Positions 48,719 through 57,290 of a DNA stretch of 64,000 nucleotides are shown one piece after another. The DNA is taken from the NCBI GenBank assembly GCA_041821185.1, contig JBGUBD010000002.1, positions 434,001 through 498,000 on the forward strand, given 5' to 3'. Position 1 is the stretch's first letter. Every line of letters starts with the position of its first letter. The position numbers were made by a program, and so were the translations under genes. A model generated the notes under the pieces. It ran no database searches and was not told the DNA's origin. It worked only from the letters and a program-made list of their open reading frames with translations. The stretch comes from Phycisphaerales bacterium AB-hyl4 (lineage in GTDB: Bacteria > Planctomycetota > Phycisphaerae > Phycisphaerales > Phycisphaeraceae).

Positions 48719-49040
48719 GGCGGCTCCTCGGGTGGATTTTCCATTCGGGGTCGTGCGTGCGGTTGAGAGGACCATGATAGCGGCTCCTGCGGGGGTTCCG
48801 TTGTTTGGTGTTTGATCGGATTCTGTAGAATAGTCGTTGTTCGGTTTATGTCAAGGTTCTGCGCATTGAATTTAAGCCTCCACACTGACGGCATTGCGTC
48901 ACTGCATTCGGATCTGGCGGGGCAGGCGGGAAAATTCTTTGACGATGTGCGAGGGTTATGCGTCCCGGCGGTGAAGTAATATGGAAGCCGTCCTGTCGGT
49001 TGCCAGCTCATTGCCGCCACGTTGAACAAAGGGACTCACC
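48719..49040. other. Divergent intergenic region recA / PqaA-like gene
   Basis: About 320 bases that hold the recA promoter at 48827-48854. I see no perfect LexA box of either the Gram-positive or the proteobacterial type, and no clear promoter for the rightward gene. No coding remnant was recognised. Confidence 0.5.
48827..48854 (-). promoter_or_regulatory. recA: Sigma-70-type promoter of recA
   Basis: On the minus strand TTGACA (48854-48849) and TATTCT (48832-48827) are 16 bases apart, about 110 bases before recA. The spacer contains GAACAACGA, which may be part of a diverged SOS box. Confidence 0.6.
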
Positions 49041-50447
49041 TTGAAACAATCTTCTCGCTTCGCCGGTATTGGTTTGGGAGTCGTTGCATGCCTGTTGTGC
49101 CTGGCAAGCCTCGCGTTAGCGCCGCTGGCCGAGGCCCGGGCGGACGATCCGACGCAGGCATTGGTCGACTACGTTGCCCTCGAGGACGACAGCTTTGAAT
49201 GGCATGTACGTCAGCGGACACGGCTGGGCAATTGCGACGCAGTGGAGTTGACGATGACCTCGCAGACATGGCGGGGCATGACGTGGCAGCATCGGCTGTT
49301 TCTGATCGTGCCGGACAATATCGCGGACGACGCGGACGCGTTGCTGGTGATCGAGGGCGGTCGGTGGAGCGACAGCGACGCCGAGCCGTTGGCGGAAGGC
49401 GCCCCGCCGGCCTACCCGCGAGAAGCGACGATGCTGGCGACCTTCGCGCAACAGTTGCGTGCGCCGGTGGCGATTCTGTTGAACGTGCCACGGCAGCCGA
49501 TCTTCAACGGTCGGCGGGAAGACCAGGCGATTGCTTACACCTTTGATCATTACCTGAACACAGGCGAGCAGGATTGGCCGCTGTTGCTGCCGATGGTCAA
49601 GAGCGCGGTGCGGGGGATGGATGCGGTGCAGGCGTTCGCGAAGGAAGATCGGGGGTTGCAGATCGATCAGTTCACCGTGACCGGCGCGTCGAAGCGTGGT
49701 TGGACAGCGTGGCTGGCCGGGGCGGTGGATGATCGAGTGATGGCGCTGGCGCCGATGGTGATCGACATGCTCAACATCAACGAGCAGTTTCCGCATCAGG
49801 TTGAGTCGTGGGGCGTGTTTTCGCCGCGGATTGATGACTATACGAAGATCGATCTGGCCAATCGCATCATGACGCCGCGCGGTCAGGAACTGCGTCAGAT
49901 TGTTGATCCGCATGCGTACCTCGATCGACTGACGCAGCCGAAGATGGTGCTGCTGGGTACGAACGACGGCTACTGGACGCTCGATGCGCTGAACCTTTAC
50001 TGGGACGATCTGGAGGGGGAGAAATTCATCGTATACGTGCCTAATGCGGATCACGATCTGTCGATGGACTGGCAGCGCATACTTGGTGGCTTGCAGGCAT
50101 TGCACCGTCACGCGGTGGGCGAGCAGGCGTTGCCGGAACTGCAATGGTCGTACGCATCTACGACGGAAGGGGTGACGTTGTCAATCGAGCCGGGCGAGTC
50201 GGTGTCGCGCGTTCGGCTGTGGTCGGCGACCGCGGATAGCCGAGACTTCCGCAAGGCACGCTGGACCAGCCGAAATCTCGCTGCGGACGATGACGGTCAC
50301 TACATCGCTGAAGTGGAGACGCCAGAGCAAGGCTACCTGGCGGTCTACGCAGAGTTGACGTATCCGCGTCAGTTGCTTCCGCTGCACCTGGCGACAACCA
50401 TTCGCATGTTGCCATCCGGCGATGAAGCATCGGTCGACGCGAATTGA
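49041..50447 (+). CDS. Exported PhoPQ-activated protein (PqaA)-like hydrolase
   Basis: The 468-residue protein has a signal peptide (LVVACLLCLASLALA-like core, cleavage near residue 34) and an alpha/beta hydrolase fold of the PqaA family. GASKRGWTAWL near residue 218 carries the nucleophile serine, LLGTNDGYWT near 307 the Asp and VPNADHDL near 333 the His. The family was first linked to PhoPQ-controlled virulence, yet it is widespread in free-living planctomycetes, where its substrate is unknown. The start is a TTG at 49041 with AAGGGA upstream; no other start would keep the signal peptide. Confidence 0.85.
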   Translation: MKQSSRFAGIGLGVVACLLCLASLALAPLAEARADDPTQALVDYVALEDDSFEWHVRQRTRLGNCDAVELTMTSQTWRGMTWQHRLFLIVPDNIADDADALLVIEGGRWSDSDAEPLAEGAPPAYPREATMLATFAQQLRAPVAILLNVPRQPIFNGRREDQAIAYTFDHYLNTGEQDWPLLLPMVKSAVRGMDAVQAFAKEDRGLQIDQFTVTGASKRGWTAWLAGAVDDRVMALAPMVIDMLNINEQFPHQVESWGVFSPRIDDYTKIDLANRIMTPRGQELRQIVDPHAYLDRLTQPKMVLLGTNDGYWTLDALNLYWDDLEGEKFIVYVPNADHDLSMDWQRILGGLQALHRHAVGEQALPELQWSYASTTEGVTLSIEPGESVSRVRLWSATADSRDFRKARWTSRNLAADDDGHYIAEVETPEQGYLAVYAELTYPRQLLPLHLATTIRMLPSGDEASVDAN

Positions 50448-50524
50448 GCTGACGTTGCGGTTGCTTTCGACCCAGGTACCTTGCTACAACTGAATACCGT
50501 GCTCTTCGGCGGGCAGGCCGAAAG

Positions 50525-50542
50525 CGCGGGCCAAGGCCCGCG
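50525..50542. repeat. GC-rich palindrome, REP-like
   Basis: CGCGGGCC at 50525-50532 and GGCCCGCG at 50535-50542 form a near loop-less hairpin after the PqaA-like gene, followed by GCTAAATAA. Similar short GC palindromes are scattered in planctomycete genomes, but only this copy is in the window. No T-tract, so it is not a standard terminator. Confidence 0.4.
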
Positions 50543-50622
50543 GCTAAATAAGAGCGGCGGCGTGTCCTCGGATGGGGGCATTGGGGGGCAATTGGGCGAA
50601 AGGCATAAGCGGACGGTTTCAC

Positions 50623-51654
50623 ATGCGGTGGGTGATTCTCTCGATCGGCCTGATCATTTGTGCAAGCACGGGCTGTGGTGGGCCGCAGACGCCGCCGATG
50701 CGCATGGGCACGTTGCCGTACCCCAGTCCGTTTTATACGACAGCCGATCCGGAGGATCTGGGCGGGCATCGCTATGGGGGGCTGAGTTTTAACGAGGCCG
50801 GCCGGGGGCTGATCTACAGCGAGCGTGGGGGCTTTATCGACCTGGCGCATATTCGGATCATCGCCGACTGGACCTGGTTTTACTATCAGCGACTGCATGA
50901 CGCGATTGAAAACGAAACGCAGCAGGTGACCCTTCCGATGAACAAGGGCTCGCGGCTGGACGTGATGTTTCACTACCCGGACGACTGGGGCCAGCTTGCT
51001 TGCGATGAACAGGCGGAGCTAACGCACAAGCTTGCGCTGCGCATCAGCAAAGAGTTGGCGTGGATTCTGGGCGCGTGGCATGAAATCGCGACATGGTTCG
51101 GCTACAGCCGATTCGTGATCGGCTCGGAGGCGGCGTCGGCGTTCACGCATGACGACACATTTTCCCACCTGGTTGCATTGCGTGCGGTAGGCCGGGCGAT
51201 CAACGATGATGAGCGATCGTATAACGAGGCCATGACGATTGCGATCGAGCATGAAATGGAATACTGGCAGGCGGTATCGCCGGAGCAGACGCAGGCAGCG
51301 GTCGAAGAGGTACGCGGGCGATGGTGGGAGCGTGGGGGTGTGAAGCGTCGTTACCTGGTGTTGAGTTTGAATGGCGAGCCGCAGCGTCCCTGGCTTATCC
51401 CGGATGAGCCGGGCGAGCCGGGTCGGCTTGGCGAGTCGTATATGGTTCCCCGGCTGGACGCGATCGACGAGGGGCGGTATTGCGGGTTCTATACAGTTCA
51501 GATCAGGCCGTTTATTCTGGAGGCGTCGCAGATCCGTCGGGCTGCGGGGATCGAGTCGGGGCCGGTGAAGCCGTTCGAGCATTTTCCCGACATCATGGAA
51601 GCGATTCGCAAGGAGTTGATTGAACGATATGGCCCTGACGCCGACCAACCATGA
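50623..51654 (+). CDS. DUF4056 family lipoprotein
   Basis: The 343-residue product starts with a lipoprotein signal (ILSIGLIICASTGCGG, lipidation at the Cys near residue 18), so it is anchored to a membrane outside the cytoplasm. The mature part begins MGTLPYPSPFYTTADPEDLGGHRY, which fits the uncharacterised DUF4056 family, and contains aromatic-rich segments such as GAWHEIATWFGYSRF. No catalytic motif is certain. The ATG at 50623 is chosen because it gives a proper signal; the Shine-Dalgarno is weak. Its end overlaps the next lipoprotein gene by 26 bases, which points to a functional pair. Confidence 0.75.
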   Translation: MRWVILSIGLIICASTGCGGPQTPPMRMGTLPYPSPFYTTADPEDLGGHRYGGLSFNEAGRGLIYSERGGFIDLAHIRIIADWTWFYYQRLHDAIENETQQVTLPMNKGSRLDVMFHYPDDWGQLACDEQAELTHKLALRISKELAWILGAWHEIATWFGYSRFVIGSEAASAFTHDDTFSHLVALRAVGRAINDDERSYNEAMTIAIEHEMEYWQAVSPEQTQAAVEEVRGRWWERGGVKRRYLVLSLNGEPQRPWLIPDEPGEPGRLGESYMVPRLDAIDEGRYCGFYTVQIRPFILEASQIRRAAGIESGPVKPFEHFPDIMEAIRKELIERYGPDADQP

Positions 51655-52279
51655 ATGCGGTCGGCGTGGAAGATCGTCACATGTCTGCATGGCGGGGGCT
51701 TGGATGCTGTTGTGGCTGGTCGGCGTGGCAGGCGGGTGCACGACGGTCGTCGTGGCGCCGTCGGGGGTGAGCGATCCGGTGGATGTTTTGTTGATCGACC
51801 ACGGCCGAAGCACGAGCCTGATCTTGCCACTGGATGATGAACAGCAGCAGGTCGTGCGATATGCATATGGCGAGTATCGCTACTACGCACAAGCGCGGCG
51901 GCATCCGCCCGGCGCGTTGCGGGCGCTGTTCCTGCCCACCGAAGCGACTTTGGGCCGGCGGATCATGCCCGGGCCGGTCGACGGACAGCAGGTTCGCGAG
52001 CATCTGGTCGTGCCGGTCAGACATGTCTATCTGATCCAGGTTGAACGCGAGGCGGTGCATCAGTTGCGTGATGAACTGGAGAAGTTGTTTCGCGAACACG
52101 ATGGCGAGGCGATTGACAATGCGATTGTGGATCTCACGTTTATCCGCCGGCCGGGGCCTTACACTTTGTTGAGCAACTCGAACCATACGGTCAGTGGCTG
52201 GCTGACAACGCTTGGCTGTAATGTGCGAAGGCAGTCGGTCTTGTCGCGATGGCGGGTGGATCAGCCGCTTCAACGCTGA
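51629..52279 (+). CDS. Lipoprotein of unknown function coupled to the DUF4056 gene
   Basis: The 216-residue product has a late hydrophobic segment ending in a lipobox (LLWLVGVAGGC, Cys near residue 37) preceded by a basic stretch. The mature part (DVLLIDHGRSTSLILPLDDE, then VRYAYGEYRYYA) is distantly like DUF2459 proteins, but I am not confident. AAGGAG lies thirteen bases before the ATG at 51629 and four before a TTG at 51620, so the start is unsure. Overlap with the preceding gene suggests coupled translation. Confidence 0.65.
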   Translation: MALTPTNHECGRRGRSSHVCMAGAWMLLWLVGVAGGCTTVVVAPSGVSDPVDVLLIDHGRSTSLILPLDDEQQQVVRYAYGEYRYYAQARRHPPGALRALFLPTEATLGRRIMPGPVDGQQVREHLVVPVRHVYLIQVEREAVHQLRDELEKLFREHDGEAIDNAIVDLTFIRRPGPYTLLSNSNHTVSGWLTTLGCNVRRQSVLSRWRVDQPLQR

Positions 52280-52394
52280 GCGATGGTAACTGAGGCGGTG
52301 AGCGGCCGGTCGGCGGTGCGTCGATCGTGCCCGATTCAAGGCCTAGAATGGCAGGTCGACGGGCCAGACGTCATAAACAGACCGGAACCATGCC

Positions 52395-55300
52395 ATGCTT
52401 GGTTTTCGTAAACGTCGAATGAAGCAACAGGGGGAGGGGGCGCTGCATGTCGATGCTGCGGGGCTGTCGTTGGAGGCCGTCGCGACGGCGATCGGGCGAG
52501 AAATGCTCGATCACATGCAAGCGCATCAGCAGGGCATGATGGCGGCGTCGTTCTGGTCCGACAAAATGATGGACTGGGCGACGAAGGACCCGGCGTTCAA
52601 GACGCAGTTGTTTCGCTTTGTGGATGTGTTTCCCGTGCTTGGCACGCCGGAGGCGGTGCGCCAGCATGTGGATGAATACCTGCGGGCGCCGGGTGTACGG
52701 ATGCCGCCGGGGTTGTCCGCCGGGCTGAAGGCGGGGGCACTGCTGCCGGGCACGTTGACGCGGACGATTACGGGGCAGATCGAGCAGATGGCGAGGATGT
52801 TCATCGCGGGCGAGGATGCCGCGGCGGCGCTGCCTTACTTGCGTAAGCGATGGGACGAAGGCGTTGCCTTCAGCCTGGATCTGCTGGGGGAAGCGTGCGT
52901 GAGTGATGTGGAGGCAGCGGTCTATCAGCAGCGTTACCTAGCGTTGATCGAGACGTTGTCGGAGGCGTCGCGCGATTGGCCGGGCAATACACTGCTGGAA
53001 CGCGATCACCGCGGGCCGGTGCCGCGTGTGAACGTGTCGTTGAAAATTTCGTCGCTGCATCCGCGTATCGATCCGGCGGACCATGATCGCACGATCGCGC
53101 AATTGCTCGATCGGCTTGAGCCGATCCTCGAGCGGGCGGTTGAGCGTGGCGTGTTGATCAACTTCGACATGGAGCAGCATGCGCTGAAGGACCTGACGCT
53201 GGATCTTTTCATGGCCGCGGCCGAGCGTTGGCCGTTTCATGCCGGCGTAGTGTTGCAGGCATATCTGCGCTCCGCCGAGTCTGATGCGAAGCGGCTGATC
53301 GAGTGGACGCGCAAGGCCGAGCGGTTGGTGACGGTTCGGCTGGTGAAGGGGGCGTACTGGGACTACGAGCTTGCGCACGCGCAGCAGCACGGTTGGCCGA
53401 TGCCAGTGTGGACCGACAAACGGCAGACGGACGCGTGCTTCGAGCGGATGACGCAGCGGTTGATTGACGCGACGCCGCGCGAGGCTGGTGCGCCAGGGAC
53501 GCTGCTGGCGGTGGGTTCGCATAACGTGCGTTCGGTGGTGGCGGCGCTGGCGCAGTTGCGGAAGGCGGGCTTGCCGACGGAGGCGGTTGAGTTGCAGATG
53601 CTGCGCGGCATGGCGGACCCGATTAAGGCGGCGGCACATGAAATGGGGCTGCGCGTACGGGAATATGTGCCCATCGGCGAACTTGTTCCCGGCATGGCTT
53701 ACCTGGTTCGCAGACTGCTGGAGAACACGTCGAACCAGTCGTGGCTGCTGGGCCAGGCGAGCGGGAAGATGAACGTAGAGCAGTTGCTCGCCGCGCCCGC
53801 ACCGCCTGAGCCGGATGAGGTGGCGATCAATGAGACGACGCTCAACGGTGCGTCGGTGCATGCGCTGAGCCCGCGCGATGATGCGGTGGGGGATGGCGAG
53901 GCGTTTACGAACGAGCCGCCTCGCGACTTTTCGGTGGCGGCGAAACGGGAAGCGTTTGCGCGAGCGATTGCGGATTTGGACGACATCGCGCCGCCTGCGG
54001 AGGTGTCGGCCGAGGAAGCGACAGCAGCGGTGGGGGTGGTGCGGTCGGCGTTTGATGCGTGGGCCGATCGGCCGGTGCGCGAGCGCGCCAACTTGCTTAT
54101 TAAGGCCGCGGACCTGATGCGTCGCGATCGCGATGCGCTGTCGGCGTTGGTCATTCGCGAGTCGGGTAAGCCGTGGCGATCCGCCGACGCGGACGTGTGC
54201 GAAGCGATCGACTTCCTCGAATATTACGCAAGGCAGGCAGTGGGGCTGTTTGATCAGCGTCGGCTGGGTCGATACATCGCCGAGCACAACCACGTTTTTC
54301 ATCGTCCGCGGGGTGTGGCGGTGGTGATCAGTCCGTGGAACTTTCCGTTGGCGATCTGCACGGGCATGACGTCAGCATCACTGGTGACGGGCAACACCGC
54401 TATCGTCAAGCCGGCGGAACAGACACCTCGCCTGGCCCGCGCGATGGTCGATCGGCTGCATGCCGCCGGCGTGCCGGAAGACGTGGTGCAACTTATGCCC
54501 GGCCGGGGTGAGACGGTCGGCGCGACGCTCGCAGACGACCCGCGAGTGGCGTTGATTGCTTTTACCGGATCGAGACAGGTGGGAGTGGAGTTGATGCGCG
54601 TCGCTGCAAAAGTTACGCCGGGCCAGCATCACACTAAGCGGCTGATCTGTGAGATGGGCGGGAAGAACGCGATTATTGTTGACGCGTCGGCGGACCCGGA
54701 CCTGGCTGTGCTGGAGGTGCGCGACGCGGCCTTCGGCTATAGCGGGCAAAAGTGCAGTGCGTGCAGTCGAGTGATTGTGGTGGGGGGGCGGCCGAGCGAT
54801 GGCGAACGATTTGTCGAACGGCTGATCGAGTCGACGCGAGCGCTGGTGGTGGGCGACCCGCGCGAGCCGAGCACGGACGTCGGCCCGGTGATCGACGACG
54901 AAGCGGCTGAAAAGATCAACGCATACATCGACATCGGCAAGCAGGAGGCACGCCTTGCGTACGCCGGTGACGTTCCGGTGGGATTGGCGGCGAAGGTGGG
55001 CAAGCCGTTTGTCGCGCCGCATATCTTCACCGAGGTGCAGCCTGAACATCGCATTGCTCGCGAGGAGATCTTCGGCCCCGTGCTGACAGTGTTGCAGGCG
55101 AAGGATATCGACGAAGCGATCGAAATCGCCAACGCATCGGAGTACAAACTCACGGGCGCGATCATCAGCCGAACGCCCAGCCACCTGGCCAAAGCCCGGC
55201 ATCGCTTTGCGGTTGGCAACCTTTACCTGAATCGGGGCAGCACGGGTTCGCTCGTTGGCAGGCAGCCGTTCGGCGGGTTCGGGCTGTCGGGGGTTGGCGA

Positions 55301-55430
55301 AAAGGCAGGCGGCGATGCATACCTGCGTCAGTTCGTCAATTCCACCGTGTGTACTGAAAACGCATTACGCAGCGGTTTCTCGCCAGACGTGTTCGACCTG
55401 CTGGGCGAAGGCGAATCGCAGCACCGTTGA
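52395..55430 (+). CDS. putA: Bifunctional proline dehydrogenase / glutamate semialdehyde dehydrogenase
   Basis: A 1011-residue fused enzyme that oxidises proline to glutamate. The FAD proline dehydrogenase barrel covers about 120-480 (LLGEACVSDVEA, NVSLKISSLHPRIDP, RLVKGAYWDYELA, GSHNVRSV). The aldehyde dehydrogenase covers about 540-1000 (SPWNFPLAICTGM, FTGSRQVGVELM, catalytic Cys in SGQKCSACSR, FGPVLTVLQA). It lacks the N-terminal ribbon-helix-helix DNA-binding domain of enteric PutA, so it is not self-regulating. Length matches minimal type A PutA. The gene stands alone. Confidence 0.96.
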   Translation: MLGFRKRRMKQQGEGALHVDAAGLSLEAVATAIGREMLDHMQAHQQGMMAASFWSDKMMDWATKDPAFKTQLFRFVDVFPVLGTPEAVRQHVDEYLRAPGVRMPPGLSAGLKAGALLPGTLTRTITGQIEQMARMFIAGEDAAAALPYLRKRWDEGVAFSLDLLGEACVSDVEAAVYQQRYLALIETLSEASRDWPGNTLLERDHRGPVPRVNVSLKISSLHPRIDPADHDRTIAQLLDRLEPILERAVERGVLINFDMEQHALKDLTLDLFMAAAERWPFHAGVVLQAYLRSAESDAKRLIEWTRKAERLVTVRLVKGAYWDYELAHAQQHGWPMPVWTDKRQTDACFERMTQRLIDATPREAGAPGTLLAVGSHNVRSVVAALAQLRKAGLPTEAVELQMLRGMADPIKAAAHEMGLRVREYVPIGELVPGMAYLVRRLLENTSNQSWLLGQASGKMNVEQLLAAPAPPEPDEVAINETTLNGASVHALSPRDDAVGDGEAFTNEPPRDFSVAAKREAFARAIADLDDIAPPAEVSAEEATAAVGVVRSAFDAWADRPVRERANLLIKAADLMRRDRDALSALVIRESGKPWRSADADVCEAIDFLEYYARQAVGLFDQRRLGRYIAEHNHVFHRPRGVAVVISPWNFPLAICTGMTSASLVTGNTAIVKPAEQTPRLARAMVDRLHAAGVPEDVVQLMPGRGETVGATLADDPRVALIAFTGSRQVGVELMRVAAKVTPGQHHTKRLICEMGGKNAIIVDASADPDLAVLEVRDAAFGYSGQKCSACSRVIVVGGRPSDGERFVERLIESTRALVVGDPREPSTDVGPVIDDEAAEKINAYIDIGKQEARLAYAGDVPVGLAAKVGKPFVAPHIFTEVQPEHRIAREEIFGPVLTVLQAKDIDEAIEIANASEYKLTGAIISRTPSHLAKARHRFAVGNLYLNRGSTGSLVGRQPFGGFGLSGVGEKAGGDAYLRQFVNSTVCTENALRSGFSPDVFDLLGEGESQHR

Positions 55431-55533
55431 CTCGAAGCAGGCTTCTCGAAGCTGCTATACTGCGAACCATACAATTGTGACATACCCATAAATTTTCGTA
55501 ACATCGCCGATGCGGCCGCGCGGAAGCTACACT

Positions 55534-56751
55534 ATGCCAAGTCTCGAAGCGAACTACAACGAAACGCAAGTGCCCGCGTACGAACTGCCCGATCTGTTGC
55601 GATTTGAAAACGGTGAACTGGCACAAACACCTGACGACTGGCGTCGTCGTCGAAGCGAGTTGCTCGCCTTGTTCCGCTCGCAAGTGTACGGCCAAGCCCC
55701 GCCTCGACCAGCCAACATGCGAGCCGAGGTCTACGAATCATCGGCCGACGCGCTTGACGGCCTGGCAGTGCGCAGGCAGATTCGCCTTCATTTTGACGTT
55801 CCCGAAATCACGCCGCTTGAACTGCTGATTTACCTGCCCGCGCATGTCGAGGGACCGACGCCGATGTTCGCCGGGCTGAACTTCTTTGGCAATCATACGG
55901 TGCAGGATGACCCGGCTATCACGCTCTCATCGCGATGGATGCGGGCGTCTGATCCCTATGCGGTCGTCAATCATCGTGCAACCGAAGCGTCGCGTGGCAA
56001 GGCGGCGTCGCGATGGCCTGTCCGAGAAATCGTGGGGCGCGGCTACGGGGTGGCGACCATGTACTACGGCGACCTTGCGCCGGACAACGCCGACTTCTAT
56101 CGTGATGGCGTACAGGGGTTGTTCGCTCCGGATCGGACGGGCCTGCCCGGTGCGGAAGAGGCGGGCGCGATCGGCATCTGGGCGTGGGGACTGCAACGTA
56201 TACTCGACTACCTGGAAACGGACGAGCAAGCTGATGCCACGCGCGTCACGGCGGTCGGCCACTCGCGTCTGGGCAAGGCGGCCGTATGGGCGGCGGCGCA
56301 GGATGAGCGGTTTGCAATGGCGATTTCCAACAACTCCGGCTGCACCGGCGCGGCGCTGAGTCGCCGATGCTTTGGTGAGACGGTGGGCATTATCAACGAG
56401 AAATTTCCGCATTGGTTTTGCGGCAACTACAAGCGTTACAGCGGTCGCGAGAATGCGCTGCCGCTTGATCAGCATATGTTCCTTGCGCTGCTCGCCCCTC
56501 GTCCGATCTATGTGGCCAGTGCGGATGAAGATCTTTGGGCGGACCCGCTCGGTGAGTTTCTCGCATTGAAGGCGGCCGAGCCGGTGTATCACCTGCTTGG
56601 GATGGGCGGTTTGTCAGCCGAGGCGATGCCGCCGATCGGCGAGCCGGTGCATGGCGTGCAGTCGTACCATATCCGCCAGGGGACGCATGGGATCACGTCC
56701 GAAGACTGGGCGTATTACCTTGATCACGCCGACCGGTTTCTCGTTTCGTAG
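55534..56751 (+). CDS. CE15-like (glucuronoyl esterase type) hydrolase
   Basis: The 405-residue protein has an alpha/beta hydrolase fold like CE15 glucuronoyl esterases and related acetylxylan esterases, which cut ester links between xylan and lignin or acetyl groups. GHSRLGKAAVWAAAQDERFA near residue 247 carries the nucleophile serine, SNNSGCTGAALSRRCFGE near 270 the conserved cysteine and glycine block, and IRQGTHGITSEDW near 383 the His. No signal peptide is predicted, so it may act on imported fragments. GGAA precedes the ATG at 55534. It converges on the YjbQ gene only five bases away. Confidence 0.82.
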   Translation: MPSLEANYNETQVPAYELPDLLRFENGELAQTPDDWRRRRSELLALFRSQVYGQAPPRPANMRAEVYESSADALDGLAVRRQIRLHFDVPEITPLELLIYLPAHVEGPTPMFAGLNFFGNHTVQDDPAITLSSRWMRASDPYAVVNHRATEASRGKAASRWPVREIVGRGYGVATMYYGDLAPDNADFYRDGVQGLFAPDRTGLPGAEEAGAIGIWAWGLQRILDYLETDEQADATRVTAVGHSRLGKAAVWAAAQDERFAMAISNNSGCTGAALSRRCFGETVGIINEKFPHWFCGNYKRYSGRENALPLDQHMFLALLAPRPIYVASADEDLWADPLGEFLALKAAEPVYHLLGMGGLSAEAMPPIGEPVHGVQSYHIRQGTHGITSEDWAYYLDHADRFLVS

Positions 56752-56756
56752 TGAGG

Positions 56757-57179
56757 TCATTCGCCAATGATTTTGACGAGCACGCGTTTGGGGCGGCGGC
56801 CGTCAAACTCGCCGTAGAAGATCTGCTCCCACGGGCCGAAGTCGAGTTTGCCTTTCGTGATCGCCACCACCACTTCGCGTCCCATGATCTGCCGTTTCAT
56901 GTGTGCGTCGGCGTTGTCTTCACCAGTCCGGTTGTGAGCGTATCGCTGCGGTGACGCGTCGAATGGCGCGAGTTGCTCCAGCCACTTTTTGTAGTCGTCA
57001 TGCAGGCCAGGCTCGTTGTCGTTGATGAAGACGCTGGCGGTGATGTGCATGGCATTGACGAGAAGCAGGCCTTCCTGCACGCCACTTTGGGTGACGAGGT
57101 GTTCGATATCGGAAGTGATGTTGACGAAGCCCATCCGGGCCGACACGTTGAAGGTCAGGTATTCGGTGGTGGATTTCAT
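56757..57179 (-). CDS. YjbQ/UPF0047 family protein
   Basis: A 140-residue protein of the widely conserved YjbQ family, sometimes called secondary thiamine-phosphate synthase because of weak activity in vitro. The signatures [21 protein letters not shown] near residue 45, [19 protein letters not shown] near 85 and [17 protein letters not shown] near 118 include the conserved histidines and Asp. The ATG at 57179 fits the family length; the longer frame adds 29 unlike residues. It lies 111 bases downstream of the FAD oxidoreductase gene. Physiological role unknown. Confidence 0.92.
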   Translation of the reverse strand: MKSTTEYLTFNVSARMGFVNITSDIEHLVTQSGVQEGLLLVNAMHITASVFINDNEPGLHDDYKKWLEQLAPFDASPQRYAHNRTGEDNADAHMKRQIMGREVVVAITKGKLDFGPWEQIFYGEFDGRRPKRVLVKIIGE

Positions 57180-57290
57180 TTTGGCAACTCGATGTTGAAG
57201 CGTTGAATAACCGCGGGCCTGAGTGAATCGCCTGCCGAGTGTAACCGCCGGCGAGTGTTTTTCCACCGGTATGTCTCGGCCGAGGCTTCG

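Noticed and set aside
52938..54302. 454-codon minus-strand frame opposite putA
   Set aside because: Antisense of the proline dehydrogenase domain; no recognisable protein features.
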